Shown piece after piece: positions 41,447 to 48,337 of a stretch of 56,495 nt of DNA. Origin of the DNA: JAAUTS01 sp038250235 (lineage in GTDB: Bacteria; Verrucomicrobiota; Verrucomicrobiia; Methylacidiphilales; JAAUTS01); the NCBI GenBank assembly GCA_038250235.1, contig JBBSCO010000013.1, positions 1 to 56,495 on the forward strand. The letters are read 5' to 3'. The number at the start of each line of letters is the position of its first letter. The first letter of the stretch is position 1. The notes under the pieces were generated by a model. The model searched no databases, was not told the DNA's origin, and was given only the letters and a program-made list of their open reading frames with translations. A program made the position numbers and the translations under genes.

Positions 41447-41988
41447 TTCTCGATTTTTTCCTGGCCAACATGGGACGGGTGATTGAAAGCAAAGAATTAC
41501 AGATGGCTTCAGGAGGAGCCAGTGAATGGGCCCGACGAACCCGCGAATTGAGGGATGAGCAAGGTTATCAAATTTTGACGCACAAAGACCGGGCGCATTT
41601 AAAGCCAGGCCAATATCTTCTCAATACGGATAAACGAAGCCCCGCCTTTTCAAGAGGTATTTCCAAAGAAACACGCGCGTGGGTGCTGGAGCGCAATGGC
41701 TATACCTGTCAAATGTGCGGGCTTGGAGCCGGAGACGAGGATCCTTACAACCCCGCTAGGAAAATTCGTCTGACACTAGGTCATGTCATCGACAAATCCA
41801 AGGGCGGCAAGGATGAGCCCGGCAATTTAAAAGCCGTATGCACCAATTGTAACGAGGGATTACAAAATACGGCTCTTCCCAAGCCGGATCGTATTCATCT
41901 GTTGGCCCAAATACGGAGGGCCAGAACAGACGATCAAGAGGCTGTTTTAAAATGGCTTTTAACAAAATTTAATCCAAAAAAACCCTAG
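41419..41988 (+). CDS. HNH restriction endonuclease
   Basis: A 189-residue protein. The N-terminal ~75 residues look like a winged-helix DNA-binding part (GRVIESKELQMASGGASEWA). The C-terminal HNH nuclease has C97/C100 (CQMC), H122 (TLGHVIDKSKGG), N136 (GNLKAVC) and C141/C144 (CTNCNEGL), a zinc-bound HNH fold. Its start lies within the methyltransferase gene, the classical setup for keeping the nuclease behind its methylase. The specificity cannot be predicted. A/T-rich codons near its end suggest lower GC than the neighbours, which fits transfer. Confidence 0.88.
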   Translation: MPQKGSKALILDFFLANMGRVIESKELQMASGGASEWARRTRELRDEQGYQILTHKDRAHLKPGQYLLNTDKRSPAFSRGISKETRAWVLERNGYTCQMCGLGAGDEDPYNPARKIRLTLGHVIDKSKGGKDEPGNLKAVCTNCNEGLQNTALPKPDRIHLLAQIRRARTDDQEAVLKWLLTKFNPKKP

Positions 41989-42745
41989 TATTGGCCCGGA
42001 TGTTTGCCGGATTGATGGATCCGACGACGGCACTGGTGACGGCGGAGTGTTTTAAACAGAACTGAAGGCATTCCTCCGGACTGTGCTTCAGGCCTTGCCC
42101 TCCCAGCCAGCCGCTGCCCAGAGCTTTCTTGATCAACACGCCCTTACCCAGCTTCTCTGCCCGTTCCAGGTTGGGCTCTTCTTCCCGTGTCCAAGGATTG
42201 TAAGTCAACATGACCACATCAGTCCGCTCCAGACCCAACGCGCTGCCATCAACCGTTTTGGTGGAAATTCCATAGGCCCGGATCAGCCCCTGTTCCTTGG
42301 CCTGCTGCAAGGTCTGCCACAATGCTTCATCCGCCAGGATTTCCTTGTCCCGCCCATCCGAATGAATGAGGAGAATATCCAGATACTCCGTCCGAAGCCT
42401 TTGCAGGCTGCGCTCCAGACTGCGGCGGACATGGGCGGCGCTGAAATCAAAGCGGGATTGCCCGTTTTCGAAATCTTCTCCCGCCTTCCCGCAGAGAACC
42501 CATGAGTCCCGCGCACCGGGGAGGCACTTCCCGATCCTTTCCTCGCTCAATCCATAGGCGGGGGCCGTATCCAAAAGATTGATGCCCAGTTCGCGGCACA
42601 GCTCCAGAATGGCCGTGATCTCCGCATCCGAAGGAAGCTCAAAGCCTGACGGGTATTTAACGCCTTGATTGCGCCCGAACTTGACCGTGCCCAGGCCCAG
42701 GGGAGAAACCTCGATGCCGGTGCCGCCTAAAAGACGTTTCTTCAT
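41969..42745 (-). CDS. Aldo/keto reductase
   Basis: A 258-residue soluble reductase. GLGTVKFGRNQG is at the N terminus. The catalytic set is Asp and Tyr in LLDTAPAYGLSEERIG, Lys in VLCGKAGEDF and His in ILLIHSDGRD. I start at the ATG at 42745 (MKKRLLGGTGIEVSPLGLGT); the ATG at 42868 would extend the frame into the oxidoreductase gene and add 41 residues without homology. Its 3' end overlaps the HNH gene end by 20 bp. It is tightly linked (4 bp) downstream of the FAD oxidoreductase gene. Substrate unknown, perhaps a sugar-derived ketone. Confidence 0.88.
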   Translation of the reverse strand: MKKRLLGGTGIEVSPLGLGTVKFGRNQGVKYPSGFELPSDAEITAILELCRELGINLLDTAPAYGLSEERIGKCLPGARDSWVLCGKAGEDFENGQSRFDFSAAHVRRSLERSLQRLRTEYLDILLIHSDGRDKEILADEALWQTLQQAKEQGLIRAYGISTKTVDGSALGLERTDVVMLTYNPWTREEEPNLERAEKLGKGVLIKKALGSGWLGGQGLKHSPEECLQFCLKHSAVTSAVVGSINPANIRANTRVFLD

Positions 42746-42749
42746 AAGT

Positions 42750-43952
42750 TTATTGAAACAGCCTGTCCCAGAGGGCTTCGGCCACAGGAGGAACCGGAAG
42801 TCCATCCAAAGCATCCGGATTCGTTTCCAGAGGGAGAGGTGCTTTATCCAGAACCTTGAACACATCATCCGACAAGGCCGGAGCCAGAGCCAGTTTGCTC
42901 GGCCAACAGATCACAGCGTTCCCTCTCTTGGAACAGTAAGAGCCAGGGGGGCGATGCCCACCGGGATAGATCGCCTCCGCACGATTGACCCGATGCGACC
43001 TCCACTGGGCTCCCGCCAGATCCACCCAGGGCATCAACTCACCCAAGAGTTTGCGGGCACGCCCGATCTGTTCTTCTTCGGAAAAGTCCACTCCGGTCTC
43101 GGCCAGATCCCCTCCCAGATACCAGACGGGCACCCCTGCCTTATCATAATGGGTCGTTATCACCACCGGTGGCTTGGTCGAAGCCGCCAAAGCCACGGCA
43201 TAAAACGGGGTCAGTCCTCGACTCTTGACACACACCTGGTGAAGCGGGCGCCGTTGCATGGTGGGTAATTCCATCCCCTTCAATTGACCAAGAAGCTCTT
43301 CATTCCCTTGGCCTGCGGCAAAGACATAATTCCCCGCCTCAAAACGATAACTCCCAGATCCTTGGCTGAGTTCAAAAGCTCCGACCCGCCCTTCTTTCAT
43401 CAGGAGACGACTGGTAACGCCGGACCCTGATGAGAAAATCCGTCCTTTTCCCAGCTCTGCCATCACTTGAACCAGGGAGGAAGGTTCCACCACGCGCTCG
43501 TTCAGTTGAAAGACCGAACCCTTGTAGCGGGGATTCTGCAAAACGGGCGGATACTGTTCACGGTCAAGATGACGGGCCCGGCTCGAGAGGGTTTTACTGG
43601 CGAAAAACGACGTAACCTGGGAGGCAATGCCACCGCTTGACCATAACACCTGATGATCCGATAGCATCCGCACAGAACGAAGATCCAAGTCCCCCTTCCC
43701 GCCAAAGCTTTCATTCCAACGACCAGGCATATCGGCAATCGCCTCGGAGGCATCATTGAGAACACCATTCAGGGCATACTTCAACCCACCATGGATCACC
43801 CCTTGGGAGGCAATGGTTTGTTCTCCGCCCAGGGTCTTGTTTTCAAAGAGATAGGCCGAACGGCCTTCGGCCAGCAAACGGTTGAGGAGCCAGAGCCCGG
43901 CAATGCCTCCCCCGAAGATGACCACTTCTGTCTGAATCGTTCGCGTCTCCAC
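42750..43952 (-). CDS. FAD-dependent oxidoreductase (DAO family)
   Basis: A 400-residue flavoprotein with an N-terminal dinucleotide site, VVIFGGGIAGLWLLNRLLAE, and a D-amino-acid-oxidase/glycerol-3-phosphate dehydrogenase-like fold. It has VIHGGLKYALNG in place of the family's GGxR loop. The C terminus lacks the membrane-association region of GlpD. The substrate may be an amine, a 2-hydroxy acid or a sugar acid; no residue pins it down. It shares an operon with the aldo/keto reductase, suggesting the two act on the same small metabolite. Confidence 0.75.
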   Translation of the reverse strand: METRTIQTEVVIFGGGIAGLWLLNRLLAEGRSAYLFENKTLGGEQTIASQGVIHGGLKYALNGVLNDASEAIADMPGRWNESFGGKGDLDLRSVRMLSDHQVLWSSGGIASQVTSFFASKTLSSRARHLDREQYPPVLQNPRYKGSVFQLNERVVEPSSLVQVMAELGKGRIFSSGSGVTSRLLMKEGRVGAFELSQGSGSYRFEAGNYVFAAGQGNEELLGQLKGMELPTMQRRPLHQVCVKSRGLTPFYAVALAASTKPPVVITTHYDKAGVPVWYLGGDLAETGVDFSEEEQIGRARKLLGELMPWVDLAGAQWRSHRVNRAEAIYPGGHRPPGSYCSKRGNAVICWPSKLALAPALSDDVFKVLDKAPLPLETNPDALDGLPVPPVAEALWDRLFQ

Positions 43953-44034
43953 AGATTAGAAAATAAGTGCCTGAATGGTAAAGTCGAGGAATTGTGGGTT
44001 TAACCATGGAACCACAAATAATCTTGCTTAAAAA

Positions 44035-44118
44035 TCATACCTTCTTGAGCCGATACCCGGCCCGGTTCTCCGCCTCGATCAATCCCGGGCGGTCATTCCT
44101 GGTGATGCCGCTGAAAGC
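44035..44118 (-). pseudogene. Possible C-terminal remnant of a lost gene
   Basis: Between the FAD oxidoreductase and rfaE2 genes the minus strand has an open frame of 28 codons after a TAG, ending at TGA (44035-44037). It reads ITRNDRPGLIEAENRAGYRL and then KKV before the stop. The charged helix-like residues look coding, and the Gly-Tyr-Arg-Leu end is often seen at protein C termini. No start codon or ribosome-binding site exists. It may be the rest of a deleted gene or chance. Confidence 0.2.
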
Positions 44119-44154
44119 CTAAAGATGAGGCCTGTATCCAGACCCAAGCAATGA

Positions 44155-44682
44155 CTACTGACCCGCCACGCCACCGCTGTCTTCGAGTTGTTTCAGCTCC
44201 TCTTTGGTCATTTTTTCCAGAAGCAGCGTCGTGGAAATACCCGGCACGTGGCCGAGGAAGAAAACCGGGATTTTTTCGCGGAAGAGGGATTCACGCAGGA
44301 CAGGGTCAATACTCTCGATGCTGTAATCGCCCCCTTTGACATAGACATCGGGCTTCAATTTCAACAACAAATCGGTCACATGAGCTTCTGGGAATACCAA
44401 GACAGAATCCACACAGTCGAGACGACCCAGCATTTCCAGGCGCCTGGCCTCGTTCCGGTGGGGACGACCGGGGCCTTTCAACTGGCGGACGGAGGCATCC
44501 GAATTGATGCCGACGAGAAGGAAGTCCCCCTGCTTACGGGCTTCTTTCAAATAATGGACATGGCCGGCATGGAGCAGATCAAAACAGCCATTGGTAAATA
44601 CCATTTTTTTTTCCGAGGCAAGCAACCTCTCCCGCAGCTCCAGGGCCTGACCGAGGTTGAGGGTCTTCTCTACCGGGTTCAT
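44155..44682 (-). CDS. rfaE2: D-glycero-beta-D-manno-heptose 1-phosphate adenylyltransferase
   Basis: Activates heptose 1-phosphate with ATP to ADP-heptose for LPS inner core. The 175-residue product from the ATG at 44682 has the cytidylyltransferase fold with FTNGCFDLLHAGHVHYL (HxGH) and DVYVKGGDYSIE. The separate kinase domain (RfaE1) is not here, so the two activities are on different genes. The longer frame from 44802 is rejected because it runs into the upstream gene. The start overlaps the upstream gene's stop (ATGA). Together with PagL this shows the cell makes lipopolysaccharide. Confidence 0.92.
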   Translation of the reverse strand: MNPVEKTLNLGQALELRERLLASEKKMVFTNGCFDLLHAGHVHYLKEARKQGDFLLVGINSDASVRQLKGPGRPHRNEARRLEMLGRLDCVDSVLVFPEAHVTDLLLKLKPDVYVKGGDYSIESIDPVLRESLFREKIPVFFLGHVPGISTTLLLEKMTKEELKQLEDSGGVAGQ

Positions 44683-45419
44683 AAACGCCCGGCTTTTTTC
44701 TTTCCGGGTTGTGTTTGAAAACAACGCTCGATCTCGGCCATGACAGGTGAAGCAAAGTGATAGTCCTTCTCCCACTGGTTGACAATACTGTCCAGACCGC
44801 AACTCATCAGATTGAATTGGCGCCTGATGGATTCAACCAGGAAAGGATTAAAGCTGTAGAACCCGGCGAAGATTTTCTTATCGAACTGATCAGTGCGGTT
44901 CACCTGATGACAAACCAGCACGGCATGGGCTTTGCGGCCGGCAAAAAGAACCAGCCAGTATTTTTCCAGTTCCGGGCGAAAAATGGGAATGAAGTCGATA
45001 CGATTGCAACCTTTGGGAGGCTGTCCTTCCCCCCAGACCCGGACGGCATCCAAATCCTTGGAGAGACCGATATAGCGTTTTTTCTGTGGTAAAAAATTCT
45101 GTAGTTTCTGGAAGGTCGAAATCAATTCGCCTTCCCGATGCTCCGAGGCCAGATCCTCAATAGCGTGGCTGACCGCCAACATGGCCTCGTTGTTGAAAAG
45201 ATGGGTGATGTCACTTTCCGGAATCTGAACCAGTTCGCCCAGAGTGGTTACTTTCACTCCGTCTGGTTTTTTTTTGCCAGCTCGGGCTTTCTTGCCTCTG
45301 GACTTGGGTGACAGGGTCTTCAGCTTGATGCACTGAAGATCCGCGTCCTCCGCATACTTTTTTAGTATGGAACGGAACTGCTTGGCTGTGCTGTCTTCGT
45401 CTCTGGTCACCGCAATCAT
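44679..45419 (-). CDS. Protein of unknown function, cotranscribed with rfaE2 (possibly DICT-like)
   Basis: A 246-residue protein from the ATG at 45419. Residues 1-60 include a Lys/Arg-rich, flexible stretch (SRGKKARAGKKKPDG). After about residue 75 there is a regular alpha/beta domain with AMLAVSHAIEDLASEH, LVLFAGRKAHAVLVCHQVNR and FYSFNPFLVESIRRQFNLM. The last two resemble the sensory DICT domain, which is seen in two-component proteins, but no output domain is attached. An upstream TTG at 45455 is possible. GGAA precedes the ATG with poor spacing. Its gene overlaps rfaE2 by 4 bp, so it may serve LPS biosynthesis; that is inference. Confidence 0.5.
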   Translation of the reverse strand: MIAVTRDEDSTAKQFRSILKKYAEDADLQCIKLKTLSPKSRGKKARAGKKKPDGVKVTTLGELVQIPESDITHLFNNEAMLAVSHAIEDLASEHREGELISTFQKLQNFLPQKKRYIGLSKDLDAVRVWGEGQPPKGCNRIDFIPIFRPELEKYWLVLFAGRKAHAVLVCHQVNRTDQFDKKIFAGFYSFNPFLVESIRRQFNLMSCGLDSIVNQWEKDYHFASPVMAEIERCFQTQPGKKKAGRL

Positions 45420-45615
45420 TTCCTTAATTACTAAACCCTTTTTCAACACAAGCAAGCGCGGCGAGGCTTATCGCCTGTCTTCGGTCAAATCTTTCCATAC
45501 CTTCCACGACCTGAAGCCTTTTGCCCGCCTCCCCCTCATAAGCACAGGAACCTAGTTTATTCACAAATTTAATTCCTCTAAAGCTTCCTGGCATTGCTTA
45601 TGCTTTACAGGATGT

Positions 45616-45670
45616 GGGCTATTAAGTAGCCTGAAAGAACCAGAGCGGGACGGAAAAGTCTGTCCGGCTC
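45616..45670 (+). promoter_or_regulatory. Strongly structured 5' leader of the 55-residue protein gene
   Basis: Two stem-loops precede the gene. The first is GGGCTA-TTAAG-TAGCCT (45616-45632), six pairs with one G-T. The second is GAGC-G-GGACGG-AAAAGT-CTGTCC-G-GCTC (45643-45670), ten pairs with a central G-G mismatch and a G-T pair. The second ends 6 bases before an AAGGAG ribosome-binding site (45677-45682). Such a leader may control translation by ligand, temperature or protein binding. I recognise no known riboswitch class. Confidence 0.45.
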
Positions 45671-45689
45671 ACAACCAAGGAGTTGAGCC

Positions 45690-45857
45690 ATGAGCAAAAA
45701 CAAGTTCGGGACCAATGTACTCACGTCACCCCACAAATACGTGTTGCAATCCACTGAAGGTAAAGCCAAAAAATCCCACGCCCACCGCTACGAGCGCAGA
45801 CGTATACGGGAATACCTCAAACACTCTGACGAAATGATAGAAGATTTCGCCTTCTGA
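45690..45857 (+). CDS. Small basic protein, 55 residues, with strong ribosome-binding site
   Basis: A short gene (ATG 45690, TGA 45855-45857) whose product starts MSKNKFGTNVLTSPHKYV, continues with the Lys/His/Arg-rich KAKKSHAHRYERRRIREYL and ends in an acidic MIEDFAF. An ideal AAGGAG lies 7 bases before the ATG, and a perfect 10-bp stem-loop follows the stop. Those features, with the folded leader, make it a credible gene. Its mix of basic middle and acidic tail suggests an RNA-, ribosome- or DNA-interacting peptide, but I know of no family. There is no signal peptide or membrane span. Confidence 0.7.
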   Translation: MSKNKFGTNVLTSPHKYVLQSTEGKAKKSHAHRYERRRIREYLKHSDEMIEDFAF

Positions 45858-45862
45858 GATTC

Positions 45863-45892
45863 TTTCCGGAGCGGCACCAGCTGCTCCGGAAA
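45863..45892. terminator. Perfect 10-bp stem-loop between convergent genes
   Basis: TTTCCGGAGC (45863-45872) is the exact reverse complement of GCTCCGGAAA (45883-45892), with a 10-base loop. It lies between the 55-aa gene (plus) and crtI (minus), so it could terminate both. There is no clear T run on either side, so it may simply protect 3' ends. Confidence 0.6.
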
Positions 45893-45908
45893 ATCTTGCA
45901 GAGTGTCT

Positions 45909-47408
45909 TCAGGCTTCCGCAGAAACTGCGGGGGGCCCTATTAATTTTTCCAAAGCCTTGGCCGAGGAAAGAACACCCGGCACACCGGCCCCGGGATGAG
46001 TTCCGGCACCGACGAGATAAAGCCCGTTGATGTCCTCCGCCAGATTATGCGGACGGAACCAGGCACTCTGGGTCAGGATGGGCTCGAACTGGAACGCTGA
46101 TCCCAGGTAGGCATCCAGATCCGTCTCGAAATCCTGAGGGGTTTTGATGATTTTACTGACAATATGCTCACGTAGGTTGGGGCACACAGACTCCAGAGAC
46201 TCCAGAATCGCTTCCGCGTAACGCTCCTTTTCCATTTCCCAGTTAACCTTCCCGCCGAGATGCGGAACCGGTGACAAGACGTAGAAACACTCGTGCCCGG
46301 GAGGCGCCATGCCAGGATCTGTCCGGGTCGGGGCATGCAGGTAAAGGGAAAAATCCTTGGCCAGGAACTTATGGTCGAAAATGTCGTCCAGCAGTTCCTT
46401 GTAGCGGTGCGATAAAATGATCGAGTGGTGGGCCAGATCCGGATAGGTTCGGTTGGTTCCAAAATAAATCAGAAACAAGCCCATGCTGTATTTCATCTTC
46501 TCAATGCGTTTATCCGTCCATTTGCGGCGATGCTCCGGTTTGACGCATTTCCGGTAGATGTTGGCGACGTCCCCATTCGAGACGATCAATTTCGTGGAAA
46601 AGGTTTCCCCGCCCGCCAGACGCAATCCCGTCACAGCTTCTTCCTCAATCAGAATCTCCTCCACTTTGGCGTTAAGTCGGAGCGTTCCACCCATTTCCTG
46701 GAACAATTTGATCAACCCGTTGACGAGGGCTCCGGTTCCTCCCATAGCGAAATGAACACCCCACTTTCTTTCAAGAAAATATATCATCGAATAAATGGAC
46801 GAGCTATGAAAGGGGTGTCCGCCCACCAGCAGGGGGTGGAAGCTGAAGACCATGCGGAGCTTGGGGTCTTTAAAATAAGAGGCGGCCATGGTGTGGACGG
46901 ATTGATCCGCGCGGAGCAGGGCCAGATCGGGGGCTGTTTTGGCCATGTCCCAGACACTGCTGAAAGGATGGTCGGCCAGCTCGACGAAACCCTTCTCAAA
47001 AATTTTCCGCGTCTTCTCAATGAATTCGGGATAACGCACAGCGTCCTCGGGGCTGATCTTGCGGATCTGCTCCAGCATGTTTTCTTCCGAGCCGTTGTAT
47101 TCAAAGCTGCTGCCGTCGTGGAAAATGATGCGGTAAAACGGCTCGCAAGGGACCATTTTAACGTAATCCTCGGTTTTCTTTCCCGAGAGCTCAAACAGCT
47201 CGTCGATAAGAAAAGGCGCGGTGATGATGGTCGGGCCGGCGTCGTAGGTGAACCCTTTGTCCTTGTAAACGTAACCTCGTCCGCCCGGCATATCCCGCAT
47301 TTCAAAGATGGTGGTCTGATAGCCTTTTGCCTGCAAACGGATGGCCGCTCCCAAGCCACCAAATCCGCTTCCGATTACTGCCGCCTTCACTTTATTTGCC
47401 TGTGCCAT
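45909..47408 (-). CDS. crtI: Phytoene desaturase
   Basis: A 499-residue CrtI-type desaturase. The FAD site is AAVIGSGFGGLGAAIRLQAK; the central part has AMGGTGALVNGLIKLF and the C-terminal FAD-binding motif is GLYLVGAGTHPGAGVPGVLS. It turns phytoene into lycopene or a related carotenoid at the membrane. I start at the ATG at 47408; an in-frame start at 47462 would add 18 residues without family character. No phytoene synthase (crtB) or cyclase is within the window, so its partners lie elsewhere. The preceding gene on the same strand is comB, 68 bp away. Confidence 0.92.
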   Translation of the reverse strand: MAQANKVKAAVIGSGFGGLGAAIRLQAKGYQTTIFEMRDMPGGRGYVYKDKGFTYDAGPTIITAPFLIDELFELSGKKTEDYVKMVPCEPFYRIIFHDGSSFEYNGSEENMLEQIRKISPEDAVRYPEFIEKTRKIFEKGFVELADHPFSSVWDMAKTAPDLALLRADQSVHTMAASYFKDPKLRMVFSFHPLLVGGHPFHSSSIYSMIYFLERKWGVHFAMGGTGALVNGLIKLFQEMGGTLRLNAKVEEILIEEEAVTGLRLAGGETFSTKLIVSNGDVANIYRKCVKPEHRRKWTDKRIEKMKYSMGLFLIYFGTNRTYPDLAHHSIILSHRYKELLDDIFDHKFLAKDFSLYLHAPTRTDPGMAPPGHECFYVLSPVPHLGGKVNWEMEKERYAEAILESLESVCPNLREHIVSKIIKTPQDFETDLDAYLGSAFQFEPILTQSAWFRPHNLAEDINGLYLVGAGTHPGAGVPGVLSSAKALEKLIGPPAVSAEA

Positions 47409-47476
47409 AATTGCAGGGACAGTAACACAGTTTGCCGCTTTGCCAAATGATTGATAAAGCAAGGGGGAAATCTGCC

Positions 47477-48211
47477 TTAGCTAATAGGGTCATCAGCCAT
47501 AGGCATACCCCACAACAAGCCCTGCTCCCCGCGCTTCACTACCCAATCATAGCGATCCCGTTGTAGACACCAAAGTATGTCCTCCTCCAGGCCCAATCCA
47601 ACCAGTCGCCGTCCGTTCCGGCTGCTGCGGAAAGCTTCCTCCAGATTTTCCTTGTAAGCGCGATAGAGGGACGCCAGGGGATGATCCGGTTGCCAGTCTG
47701 CGAGAATCGCCGAAGCCAGCAGGGCATCTTCCAGGGCAAAATCCTCGCCAGTTCCGCTGCAAACCAACACGACGGGGGCTTTCTGACGCTGAAGAACGTT
47801 GACGGTCGCACGGAGATTCAGAAATGATGCCACCAGCAACAGCTCCGCTCCACGCGCCGCCTCCATGGCCCGTGTTCCATTAGTCGTGGTCAGAACCATT
47901 CCACCTCTCCGGGTTCCGGTTCCGAGAAATTCCCGGGGCGAATTCCCTTTACTGAAACCTGCCGGAGGAAGCCCTCCCCGCTCTCCAGCCAGAGTAGAAC
48001 CGGCAAACTCCTCCGCTTTCCGCCGCGCTGTCTCAACATCTCCACAGGGGTAAATCCAGTCATACCCTTCCGCCAAAGCGGTCACCATGGTGGACGTGGC
48101 TCTTAACACATCAATCACGACTACAGTTTTACCGGCCCAATACTCCTGCCCTGGCCGCTCATAGGCAGCAGGCGCAGTCAACACTTCCACCAATGGCATC
48201 TCTCCGGACAT
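47477..48211 (-). CDS. comB: 2-phosphosulfolactate phosphatase
   Basis: A 244-residue ComB family protein: WAGKTVVVIDVLRATSTMVT, LTTTNGTRAMEAARGAELLL and SGTGEDFALEDALLAS are the family motifs. In archaea ComB hydrolyses phosphosulfolactate in coenzyme M synthesis; bacterial relatives have uncertain roles (sulfolactate or related phosphates). I start at the ATG at 48211 (MSGEMPLVEVLTAP); a second ATG at 48199 is possible. The upstream extension to 48790 is a shadow of the divergent GH57 gene. It is transcribed toward crtI. Confidence 0.9.
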   Translation of the reverse strand: MSGEMPLVEVLTAPAAYERPGQEYWAGKTVVVIDVLRATSTMVTALAEGYDWIYPCGDVETARRKAEEFAGSTLAGERGGLPPAGFSKGNSPREFLGTGTRRGGMVLTTTNGTRAMEAARGAELLLVASFLNLRATVNVLQRQKAPVVLVCSGTGEDFALEDALLASAILADWQPDHPLASLYRAYKENLEEAFRSSRNGRRLVGLGLEEDILWCLQRDRYDWVVKRGEQGLLWGMPMADDPIS

Positions 48212-48337
48212 AACTTCTTTTTGGTTTATTAATCCTGTTAAATAATTGACCTTACCCAACCGAAACACTTGAGGAAACATCTTGTCACAATCCCGACGAA
48301 GTTTAGACTGCCCTGAGAGCCTCCAACAATCACCATC

